From positions 1 through 64,000 of the forward strand of contig CAZLEF010000021.1 in assembly GCA_964558465.1 (NCBI GenBank): 64,000 bases of DNA. Direction: 5' to 3'. This document shows, piece after piece, positions 16,745 through 23,897 of the stretch. Origin of the DNA: JACJYC01 sp964558465 (GTDB lineage Bacteria; Bacteroidota; Bacteroidia; Chitinophagales; Saprospiraceae). The notes under the pieces are model-generated. The model searched no databases and was not told the DNA's origin. It was given only the letters and a program-made list of their open reading frames with translations. A program made the translations under genes and the position numbers. Each line of letters opens with the position of its first letter. Position 1 is the first letter of the stretch.

Positions 16745-17040
16745 AAAAAATAACCATCAGGCAGCGAAAGCTCCACAAAGGGAATCTACCCTTTAATAAT
16801 CGCTGCTTGCAGTTCAAACTATCTCAAGGAGAGGCCGGACGCCAACCGCAGGCTGATTTGCCCAGCTGCAGTTCCCAAAAACTCAAATGCCGGCAAAATG
16901 AAATCATAGAAAAGTGAATGGAACGGGGTTTCCCGCGAAAGGATCGGTCAACACGAAAGGTCTCTCCAATTTTTGTAACCTGTTTTCCTTCAAGATATTT
17001 TACCGGGCCGCCATGCCGAAAACATGGCGGCTTTTTTTTT
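16745..17040 (+). ncRNA. possible structured RNA ending in a strong terminator
   Basis: The 528-base gap after the M42 gene has no convincing reading frame. It holds a nested hairpin (GCAGCG 16761-16766 with CGCTGC 16801-16806, enclosing AAAGGG 16777-16782 with CCCTTT 16789-16794), a small CGGG/CCCG hairpin (16924-16935), and a strong intrinsic terminator at 17007-17040. I find none of the conserved cores of tmRNA, RNase P RNA or SRP RNA, and no clear TAnnTTTG promoter. A long 3' UTR of the M42 mRNA would look the same. Confidence 0.3.
17007..17040 (+). terminator. strong rho-independent terminator
   Basis: GCCGCCATG (17007-17015) pairs perfectly with CATGGCGGC (17023-17031), with a 7-base loop and nine consecutive T. 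The T-run shows the direction is rightward, yet the nearest rightward stop codon is 418 bases upstream. Confidence 0.85.
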
Positions 17041-17116
17041 GATGCTTGCCACGCAATGGTGTACTGGAGGCTGGCCACGCCTGTGGCGTGGTGGATATTG
17101 GATGGCATTCAACATT

Positions 17117-19393
17117 TCATTCAGTTTTCCGTTTTTTAGCCGCGCCTCCGCCCTGGATGGGCGACTGGCGCTTCCCTTCGCGGCTTCCGGGTTTTTTACC
17201 GGGCGACTTCCGGCCCTCCCCCCCCTGATCATCCTGCCAACCCAGTTCGATGCGCCTTTTCGGCAGGTCGGTGGCCAGTACCTTCACCTGGATCTCGTCG
17301 CCCATTTTGAGTTCGCGGCCGGTGCGGCGACCGACGATGCGCAGCCGGCCCGCCGCCGGTTCAAATGTTTCGCCGAGGGAGTCAAAAAGCACAAAACCTT
17401 CGCAGTAATTGTCGCGGAGCTGTACAAAAAAGCCGCGCTCGGAAATGCCGGAAACGATGCCGGGGAAAATATCGCCGATATGTTTTTCCAGGTACTCCAC
17501 CTGTTTGTATTTCACCGATTCGCGCTCAGCGTCCATGGCGCGACGTTCTTGTTTGGAAATATGTTTGCACTGGTCCTCCAACTGGTCCTTTTTGGTCCGG
17601 AAAAAATGATCTTCCCGAAGATTGGGCTCCAGTATCCGGTGCGACAAAACGTCGGAATACCTGCGGATAGGGGAGGTGAAATGGGTATAATGCTCAAATC
17701 CCAGGCCGTAGTGCCCGATGTTTTCCGTGGTATATTCGGCCTTCGCCATTGTGCGGATGGCCAGGGGTTCGAGCAGCTTGAGGGCCGGATCATGGGCGGC
17801 GGCTTTGGTCAGTTCGTTGTACGACCGGGCAATGTCCCGGGGGGTATCGACCTTCATTTTGAAGCCGAGTTCGTAGGCAAAACGCGCCAGTTCGGACACT
17901 TTATCGGGGTCGGGTTCGTCGTGTACCCGGTAGACGAACGGAATTTCAAAATCCTTGCCTTTTTTGGCGATAAACGTGGCGACTTCCCGATTGGCCAGCA
18001 GCATGAAATCCTCGATCAGCATATGGGATTCCTTGCGCTCCTTGACAAAAACCTCGACCGGCGAACCGTGTTCGTCCAGCCGGAATTTCACTTCGTCGGT
18101 CTCAAAATTGATGGAGCCGTGGCGGAACCGTTTTTGACGGAGCGATATGGCCAGGTCGTTGAGTTTTTTCAGTTCTGCGGCGTATTCTCCCTCGCCCGAT
18201 TCCAGGATCTCCTGGACTTCTTCGTAGGTGAACCGCCGGTTGGAATGGATGATCGTTTTGCCAAACCAGCGTTCGGTGATCCGGTTATTGGAATCGAAGG
18301 TAAAAACCGCTGAAAAAGTAAGTTTGTCTTCGAGCGGCCGGAGCGAACAGAGTTCATTGGAGAGTTTTTCGGGCAGCATGGGCAGCACCCGGTCAACCAG
18401 GTATACCGAAGTGGAACGCTGCAGCGCCTCTTTGTCCAGGTTGGTCCCGGGTTTGACATAATGGCTGACATCCGCAATATGCACCCCGATCTCCACCTGC
18501 CCGTTTTCCAGCACGCGATAGGAAAGCGCGTCGTCGAAGTCCTTGGCGTTGTCCGGGTCGATGGTAAAGGTATCGACCTCGCGGAAATCCCGGCGGAGCA
18601 GAATTTCTGCTTCCGGGATCTGTTCTTCCAGCTGATTGCATTCCTCCAGCGCTTCCCTTGAAAATTCGAGTTCAAAGCCGTTGTTGATCAGGATGGCCTT
18701 CATCTCGATATCATGACTGCCGGCGGCGCCCAGGACGGAAGTTACCCGGCCTTCCGGCGTTGCGGTTTTGCCATACGACCATTCCTTGATGGCAACCACC
18801 ACTTTTTCTCCGTCTTTTGCCCCCAGGGTATCCGTTGCGCCGATGATGATATCGATGGAAAAAGGCGTGGGGTCGGTGGTGACGATTGCGTATTTGGGAT
18901 AGTGGGTGATCGTACCCAGATAGTGTTTGGTGCCCCGTTCCAGGATTTTGACCACCTCCCCCTCTTGTTTGCGGCGGCCGCGGGGGCGCCAGGCGCGGAT
19001 CTGTACCAGGTCGCCATGCATGGCGGTGTTCAGGTACCGGCTACCGACATGAACGTCTTCGGGCACGCCGCGAACGAGGATATAGGCATCCCCCGAACGG
19101 GTCATATCGACAATGCCTTCCAGCACATGGGCGCCTTGTTGAGGTGGGCCTTCTTCTTTTCTGGCGATCTTGTACTTGTAATCTTCGAGGGGAAGGAGGT
19201 CGCCGGTTTCGGCGAGTTGTTGCAAGGCGTGGTAAACGGAATCTTTGTTGTTTTCGATCTTCAGTTTCTGGATGACTTGTTTGGGGTTCAATTGCTTTCT
19301 GGGGCTTCTGCGGAAAAGTTTGAGAATTTCGCTTTTTAACTCTTTGGCAGACAGCTTATTGCCTTTGGTTTTTTTTCTTCTCTCTTTGGTCAT
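17117..19393 (-). CDS. rnr: ribonuclease R
   Basis: A 758-residue processive 3'-5' exoribonuclease of the RNB (RNase II) family that degrades structured RNA. In order: a basic, helix-turn-helix-like N-terminus, cold-shock domains (about 70-220), the RNB core with the metal-binding DNAKDFDDALSY and GLGFEHYTHFTSPIRRYSD (about 255-600), and an S1 domain near 640-720 (GIVSGISERGFFVQL). The tail is Lys/Arg/Gly-rich, as is common in RNase R. ATG 19393 is the start, with TAnnTTTG 83 bases upstream. Confidence 0.95.
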   Translation of the reverse strand: MTKERRKKTKGNKLSAKELKSEILKLFRRSPRKQLNPKQVIQKLKIENNKDSVYHALQQLAETGDLLPLEDYKYKIARKEEGPPQQGAHVLEGIVDMTRSGDAYILVRGVPEDVHVGSRYLNTAMHGDLVQIRAWRPRGRRKQEGEVVKILERGTKHYLGTITHYPKYAIVTTDPTPFSIDIIIGATDTLGAKDGEKVVVAIKEWSYGKTATPEGRVTSVLGAAGSHDIEMKAILINNGFELEFSREALEECNQLEEQIPEAEILLRRDFREVDTFTIDPDNAKDFDDALSYRVLENGQVEIGVHIADVSHYVKPGTNLDKEALQRSTSVYLVDRVLPMLPEKLSNELCSLRPLEDKLTFSAVFTFDSNNRITERWFGKTIIHSNRRFTYEEVQEILESGEGEYAAELKKLNDLAISLRQKRFRHGSINFETDEVKFRLDEHGSPVEVFVKERKESHMLIEDFMLLANREVATFIAKKGKDFEIPFVYRVHDEPDPDKVSELARFAYELGFKMKVDTPRDIARSYNELTKAAAHDPALKLLEPLAIRTMAKAEYTTENIGHYGLGFEHYTHFTSPIRRYSDVLSHRILEPNLREDHFFRTKKDQLEDQCKHISKQERRAMDAERESVKYKQVEYLEKHIGDIFPGIVSGISERGFFVQLRDNYCEGFVLFDSLGETFEPAAGRLRIVGRRTGRELKMGDEIQVKVLATDLPKRRIELGWQDDQGGEGRKSPGKKPGSREGKRQSPIQGGGAAKKRKTE

Positions 19394-19475
19394 GGGAGTG
19401 GGTTTATTGGTTATTTCGCATGTGCGCGCAGTTGGTTCTTTTCCCTTTATTAAGCATTTTTAAAGGAAATAAGTT

Positions 19476-19483
19476 CAAAGTTA
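19476..19483 (-). promoter_or_regulatory. -7 promoter element upstream of rnr
   Basis: On the minus strand TAACTTTG matches TAnnTTTG, 82 bases before the rnr ATG. No good -33 partner is seen. Confidence 0.42.
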
Positions 19484-19596
19484 CAATCCAAATTTGTATT
19501 TTTGGCCTACTTCAACCTGAATAATTGCCCCTGCGCGATTGATAAAAATCACCGGCTTTTGTAACCATGATCACTCAATGGGATACGCCGCCGGGG

Positions 19597-19604
19597 TACA
19601 TTTG
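19597..19604 (+). promoter_or_regulatory. -7 promoter element upstream of the sulfur gene trio
   Basis: TACATTTG matches TAnnTTTG and ends 24 bases before ATG 19629. It argues against the upstream GTG at 19608, which would lie at or before the transcription start. Confidence 0.5.
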
Positions 19605-19628
19605 TAGGTGTCTAAAAACAGACCTTTT

Positions 19629-20876
19629 ATGAAAAATATCCTGATTTTGGGCGCCGGATCGGCGGGAACAATGATGGCCAACCATCTGTACCGCAAGTTG
19701 GATAAACACGCCTGGAAAATCACCATAATTGACGAAGCGGCCACGCACTATTACCAACCCGGGTTTTTGTTCCTGCCGTTTGGCATTTACGATGAAGATG
19801 AGATCCGAAAACCGGTGAAAAAATTTATCCCGGACGATGTCGGGCTCCTGCAGGAATCGATCCAAAAGGTCGATCCGGATGCGAATACCGTTTTACTGGA
19901 AAACGGGGCTGATGTCCCCTATGATATCCTGATCATCGCCTCCGGGTGCAGGCCCGCGCCTGAAGAAACGGAGGGCATGAAAAACGGACTTTGGTATAAG
20001 GATGTATTCGATTTTTACACCTTTGAAGGCGCCAAAGCATTGCACGAAAAACTAGCGCAATGGGAGGGCGGCAAGCTCGTCGTCCATATCAGCGAAATGC
20101 CCATCAAATGCCCGGTGGCGCCGCTGGAATTTGCCTTCCTGGCAGACGACTTTTTCAGACACAACAATATCCGCGACAAGGTTGAGATCACTTATGTGAC
20201 CCCTTTGAGCGGCGCTTTCACCAAACCGTTCGCTTCCAAAAAACTGGGCTATCTGCTGGAAGAAAAGGGCATCAATCTGGTGACGGATTTTGCGATCGAA
20301 AAGGTAGACAACGAAAATAAAAAGATCATCGATTACGGCGGGCAGGAGGTGGCATTTGACCTGCTGGTCACGGTACCCGTCAACAAGGGCGCCGAGTTCA
20401 TCGGCAGGTCCGGATTCGGGGACGAACTCAATTACGTACCCACCGACAAACATACCCTCCAGACGAAGGTGAAGGACAACATCTTCGCCATCGGCGACGC
20501 CACCAGCCTGCCCGCATCCAAAGCGGGGTCCGTAGCCCACTTCGAATCGGAGATCCTGACGGATAATATCCTGAGGTATATCAACGGGCAACCTCTGGAA
20601 CCCGGATTCGACGGCCACGCCAACTGTTTTGTGGAGACCGGCAACCACAAAGCGCTGCTCATCGACTTCAACTATGACCAGGAGCCCGTGAGCGGCGAAT
20701 TCCCGATCCCGGGTATCGGCCCGATGAAACTGATGGAAGAGTCGATGCTCAACCATATGGGCAAACTGGGTTTCAAATGGATCTACTGGAATGTGCTCAT
20801 GCGGGGCCGGTCGATCCCGTTCATCCACCCGCAAATGCAAATGGCCGGAAAACATGTACCGGACACAGAAAGCTGA
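19629..20876 (+). CDS. sulfide:quinone oxidoreductase-like FAD flavoprotein
   Basis: A 415-residue two-dinucleotide-fold flavoprotein. The FAD site ILILGAGSAGTMMANHLYRK is at the N-terminus; the second motif and NIFAIGDATSLPASKAG bind FAD near the C-terminal third. Two cysteines sit where SQR enzymes keep their redox pair (MPIKCPVAPLEFAF and HANCFVETGNHKALL), supporting sulfide or sulfane-sulfur oxidation with electrons to quinone. The C-terminus (IYWNVLMRGRSIPF) may touch the membrane. ATG 19629 is preferred on promoter grounds. It leads a run with TusE/DsrC-like and DsrE2-like proteins. Confidence 0.8.
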   Translation: MKNILILGAGSAGTMMANHLYRKLDKHAWKITIIDEAATHYYQPGFLFLPFGIYDEDEIRKPVKKFIPDDVGLLQESIQKVDPDANTVLLENGADVPYDILIIASGCRPAPEETEGMKNGLWYKDVFDFYTFEGAKALHEKLAQWEGGKLVVHISEMPIKCPVAPLEFAFLADDFFRHNNIRDKVEITYVTPLSGAFTKPFASKKLGYLLEEKGINLVTDFAIEKVDNENKKIIDYGGQEVAFDLLVTVPVNKGAEFIGRSGFGDELNYVPTDKHTLQTKVKDNIFAIGDATSLPASKAGSVAHFESEILTDNILRYINGQPLEPGFDGHANCFVETGNHKALLIDFNYDQEPVSGEFPIPGIGPMKLMEESMLNHMGKLGFKWIYWNVLMRGRSIPFIHPQMQMAGKHVPDTES

Positions 20877-20896
20877 ATTGATTAAACGCTCAATAC

Positions 20897-21214
20897 ATGA
20901 TTATGGAAAAGACAATCAGTGGCAAACTGGTCAAGGTGAACGAAGAAGGCTACCTCACCGACCTGGGGCAATGGGACAGGGATATCGCCCTTGAAATTGC
21001 AAGAGAAGAAGGTATTGCGGAGCTATCCGCCAGACATTGGGAAGTGCTTCTCTTTTTGCAGGATCAGTTCCGCAAAAATATCCCGCTGACCATCCGGAAG
21101 ATCGGCAGCAGCGGCGTGACGGATATCAAGGAATTTTATGCCCTGTTCCCGGGCGGGCCGTTGAAAAAAGCCTCCAGGATTGCGGGGATACCTAAACCGG
21201 TGAGTTGTATCTAA
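20897..21214 (+). CDS. TusE/DsrC/DsvC-family sulfur carrier, single-cysteine form
   Basis: A 105-residue protein with the family features GYLTDLGQWDRDIA, HWEVLLFLQDQFR, and a flexible C-terminal arm ending KPVSCI. The penultimate Cys that carries persulfide is present. The second Cys of true DsrC, about ten residues earlier (usually in ACKIAG), is replaced here (KKASRIAG). So it should carry sulfur like TusE and not form the intramolecular trisulfide of dissimilatory DsrC. It lies 20 bases after the SQR-like gene. Two in-frame ATGs (20897, 20903) are possible starts. Confidence 0.88.
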   Translation: MIMEKTISGKLVKVNEEGYLTDLGQWDRDIALEIAREEGIAELSARHWEVLLFLQDQFRKNIPLTIRKIGSSGVTDIKEFYALFPGGPLKKASRIAGIPKPVSCI

Positions 21215-21225
21215 TCAATTGATCC

Positions 21226-21260
21226 GATTGAATCGATTGATCCGATTAATCGATTCAATC
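21226..21260. repeat. perfect 13-bp hairpin in AATCGATT phrase block
   Basis: GATTGAATCGATT (21226-21238) and AATCGATTCAATC (21248-21260) are exact complements around a 9-base loop. The surrounding 21213-21297 is made of variants of the same phrase. It sits between two cotranscribed sulfur genes and could affect mRNA processing; that is inference. Confidence 0.7.
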
Positions 21261-21304
21261 CAATCAATCGAATCAATCGAAATAATCGAAACAATAAAAA
21301 AGCC

Positions 21305-21823
21305 ATGGCAGAAATAATGGAAAAAACAGCCGCCGCCCCACAAACGGCGGAAAAGGGCAAAATAAAAAAGATGTGTTTTATTTTATCGAAGGCCGGCCTG
21401 GACAGCGTTTACGCTTGTTTTATCATGGCCAACGGCGCCCGGATGGAAGGAATCGAAGCTGAAATATTTTTCACCTTCTTCGGGCTGGATGCCGTCCACA
21501 AGAAGCGCCTCGAAAACCTGCACATCGCTACGGTAGGCAACCCTGGCATGCATATCCCAACCTTTTTGGGCGGGTTGCCGGGAATGGAAAGTTACGCAAC
21601 CCGGATGATGAAAAAACAGATGGAAGCCCTGGATTTGCCGGGGGTCCATGAATTTCTGGACATTTTATCGGCCTCCGGCGTGCGCATGTTCGGATGCAAA
21701 CTGGCCGCCGATATGTTTAAGATTTCCAAGGACGACTTATACGAAGGCATAGAAGACATTATCACCGTTGGCGACTTTTACAACAATGCCGCCGGCGAAG
21801 GAACGCATATTGTTTTTGTATAA
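21305..21823 (+). CDS. DsrE2-like (DsrE/DsrF/DrsH family) sulfurtransferase
   Basis: A 172-residue protein with the family core KMCFILSKAGLDSVYACFIMANGARMEG, an HIPTFLGGLPGM segment, and the conserved cysteine in MFGCKLAADMF. DsrE2 proteins bind and pass on sulfane sulfur or thiosulfate, usually next to TusA or DsrC partners. Here the partners are the SQR-like and TusE-like genes upstream. There is no TusA, Hdr or reverse-Dsr gene in the window, so this is not a complete sulfur-oxidation locus. A terminator follows within 30 bases. Confidence 0.85.
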   Translation: MAEIMEKTAAAPQTAEKGKIKKMCFILSKAGLDSVYACFIMANGARMEGIEAEIFFTFFGLDAVHKKRLENLHIATVGNPGMHIPTFLGGLPGMESYATRMMKKQMEALDLPGVHEFLDILSASGVRMFGCKLAADMFKISKDDLYEGIEDIITVGDFYNNAAGEGTHIVFV

Positions 21824-21849
21824 TCCGTTTTACCATCGCTTCTGGCGAG

Positions 21850-21884
21850 CCCCGGGCTGGTTTCGGTCCGGGGTTTGTTTTTTG
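21850..21884 (+). terminator. rho-independent terminator after the sulfur trio
   Basis: CCCCGGGC (21850-21857) pairs with GTCCGGGG (21866-21873), including one G-T pair, and is followed by TTTGTTTTTTG. It ends the three-gene unit before uvrC. Confidence 0.75.
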
Positions 21885-21923
21885 TATGGCAAACCTTATC
21901 TTCGCCTGCATTGTTTCAGGCCT

Positions 21924-23729
21924 ATGACCACCGAAGATTTCAAACGCATTGCAGAAACCGTTCCCAAAGGGCCGGGCGTTTACCGCTTCCTCGCCGAAGA
22001 CGCCACCATTCTTTATGTCGGCAAGGCCAAAAACCTGCGCAACCGGGTCTCTTCTTATTTCGGCGAACGGCAGGACCGGGCCCACAAAACCCGCGTAATG
22101 GTCAAACACGCCCACCGCCTCGAGTTCACCATCGTCGAAACGGAGGCCGACGCCTTGCTGCTCGAAAATAACCTCATCAAAAAACACCAGCCCCGCTACA
22201 ATGTGATGCTCAAGGACGGCAAGTCCTATACCTATATCTGCATCAAAAAAGAACGTTTCCCAAGGGTATTCCTGACCCGCAACGTTTATCGCGACGGCTC
22301 TACTTATTTTGGCCCTTATATCTCCAAATACCGGATCGAGATCATCCTGGATCTGGTCAAACAGCTTTTCCCCCTGCGCAATTGCAACCTCAGCCTGACC
22401 GACGAGAACATCGACGCCGGCAAGTTCAAAATCTGCATGGAATACCATGTCAAAAACTGCCTGGGTCCCTGTGAAAAACTGGAAAGCGAGGCCGAATACA
22501 ACGAACGCATCGAACAGATTAAAAATATTCTGCGCGGCAATTTCAGCGCGGTCATCCGCCATTTCAAAGACGAAATGCAGCGGTATGCCGAAGCCCTCGA
22601 ATTTGAAAAAGCGCAGCATATCAAAGACAAACTGCTGGCATTTGAGGACTACCAGGCCAAGTCGACCGTCGTCAGCGCCACCATCCGGGATGTCGATGTG
22701 TTTTCTGTTGTCGGCGCCGAAAAGGAAGCGTATGTCACTTATATCAAAGTAGTCAACGGCGCCATCATCCATACCCATACCCAGGAATTGGTGAAGAATC
22801 TGGACGAGGAGGAAAAAGATATCCTGGAATACGCCATCCCCATCCTGCGCGACCGTTTCAACAGTATCGCCCCGGAAGTCATTTTGCCTTACGAACTGCA
22901 ACTGGTTGACGAAAATCTGGCGCTGACCGTGCCCAAGATCGGCGACAAAAAGAAATTGCTGGAACTTGCAGAGAAAAACGGACATTTTTACCTGCTCCAG
23001 AAACAAAAGGAAGAAGCTTCGCACACCAAAAAACAGACCCCTGCCGAACGTATTCTCTGCACCCTCCAAAAAGACCTTCAGATGGAAGCCTTGCCCCTGC
23101 ACCTGGAATGTTTCGACAACTCCAATATGCAGGGAACCAACCCCGTGGCTTCCTGTGTCGTCTTCAAAAATGCCAAACCATCCAAAAAGGATTACCGGCA
23201 TTTTAACGTCAAAACCGTAGAAGGCCCCAATGATTTTGCCAGCATGGTGGAGATTGTAAAGCGCCGGTACAAACGCCTGCTGGACGAAAACCAGCCCCTG
23301 CCCCAACTCGTGATCATCGATGGCGGAAAAGGCCAGCTGAGCGCGGCCATGGAAAGCATCCGGGAACTCGGACTGGAAGGTAAAATGACCGTGATCGGGA
23401 TCGCCAAACGCCTGGAAGAGATCTTTTTCCCGGATGACCCCATCCCCTTGCACATCGACAAAAAATCAGAATCGCTGAAGCTCATCCAGCAAGCCCGCAA
23501 CGAAGCCCACCGGTTCGCAATCACGTTCCACCGCGATCAGCGTTCCCGCAATTTTTTGGGTACCGAACTGACCGAAATACCCGGCATCGGCGAAAAAACG
23601 GCGGGAAAACTGCTTTCCCGATTCGGTTCCGTCAAAAAAATCAGGGAGGCTACCGTTGCCCAGCTCGCCGAAGCTGTTGGTACGAACACAGCAAAGAAAC
23701 TGGCAGAATATTTTAGTCGTAAGTCGTAA
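21924..23729 (+). CDS. uvrC: UvrABC excinuclease subunit C
   Basis: A 601-residue nucleotide-excision-repair nuclease. It has the GIY-YIG domain that cuts 3' of the lesion (GVYRFLAEDATILYVGKAKN, about residues 17-95), a UVR segment binding UvrB (EALEFEKAQHIKDKL, about 215-240), an RNase H-like domain for the 5' cut (ECFDNSNMQGTNPVASCVVF; IDGGKGQLSAA), and a C-terminal helix-hairpin-helix (EIPGIGEKTAGKLLSRFG). The in-frame extension to 21768 runs back through the terminator and the previous gene, so ATG 21924 is used. The last codons lie in a duplicated agtcgtaagtcgtaag phrase. Confidence 0.95.
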   Translation: MTTEDFKRIAETVPKGPGVYRFLAEDATILYVGKAKNLRNRVSSYFGERQDRAHKTRVMVKHAHRLEFTIVETEADALLLENNLIKKHQPRYNVMLKDGKSYTYICIKKERFPRVFLTRNVYRDGSTYFGPYISKYRIEIILDLVKQLFPLRNCNLSLTDENIDAGKFKICMEYHVKNCLGPCEKLESEAEYNERIEQIKNILRGNFSAVIRHFKDEMQRYAEALEFEKAQHIKDKLLAFEDYQAKSTVVSATIRDVDVFSVVGAEKEAYVTYIKVVNGAIIHTHTQELVKNLDEEEKDILEYAIPILRDRFNSIAPEVILPYELQLVDENLALTVPKIGDKKKLLELAEKNGHFYLLQKQKEEASHTKKQTPAERILCTLQKDLQMEALPLHLECFDNSNMQGTNPVASCVVFKNAKPSKKDYRHFNVKTVEGPNDFASMVEIVKRRYKRLLDENQPLPQLVIIDGGKGQLSAAMESIRELGLEGKMTVIGIAKRLEEIFFPDDPIPLHIDKKSESLKLIQQARNEAHRFAITFHRDQRSRNFLGTELTEIPGIGEKTAGKLLSRFGSVKKIREATVAQLAEAVGTNTAKKLAEYFSRKS

Positions 23730-23739
23730 GGGCAATGGT

Positions 23740-23834
23740 AAAATAATTTCCTGTATTTCGGAAAGTTCGCCAGTCTACAGTCCTTTCCAAATAAGCGGTT
23801 TCATTCCACATCAAGGCGTAGGGAGTTATTTTTT
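23740..23834. repeat. dispersed repeat, copy 1 (second copy at 51.6 kb)
   Basis: Two blocks here match the sequence upstream of mfd. The first (23740-23781, ending cgccagtctacagtc) has about four mismatches in 41 bases; the second starts with the exact tttccaaataagcg and ends gggagttatttttt. In this copy the two blocks are joined directly, whereas the mfd copy has about 40 extra bases between them. No gene is seen. The gap continues with ctgacaactgaccactgac phrases to 23885. Confidence 0.75.
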
Positions 23835-23897
23835 GCCGTCCCAAAGGGCAATTTCCACTGACAACTGACCACTGACAACTGACTACTATCAAAACAG

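Noticed and set aside
16745..17006. RNase P RNA, tmRNA or SRP RNA
   Set aside because: None of the conserved core sequences of these RNAs could be found; left as an unassigned candidate.
21762..23453. 563-codon open frame on the minus strand opposite uvrC
   Set aside because: It mirrors uvrC codons, has no recognisable motifs, and uvrC is fully conserved on the other strand.
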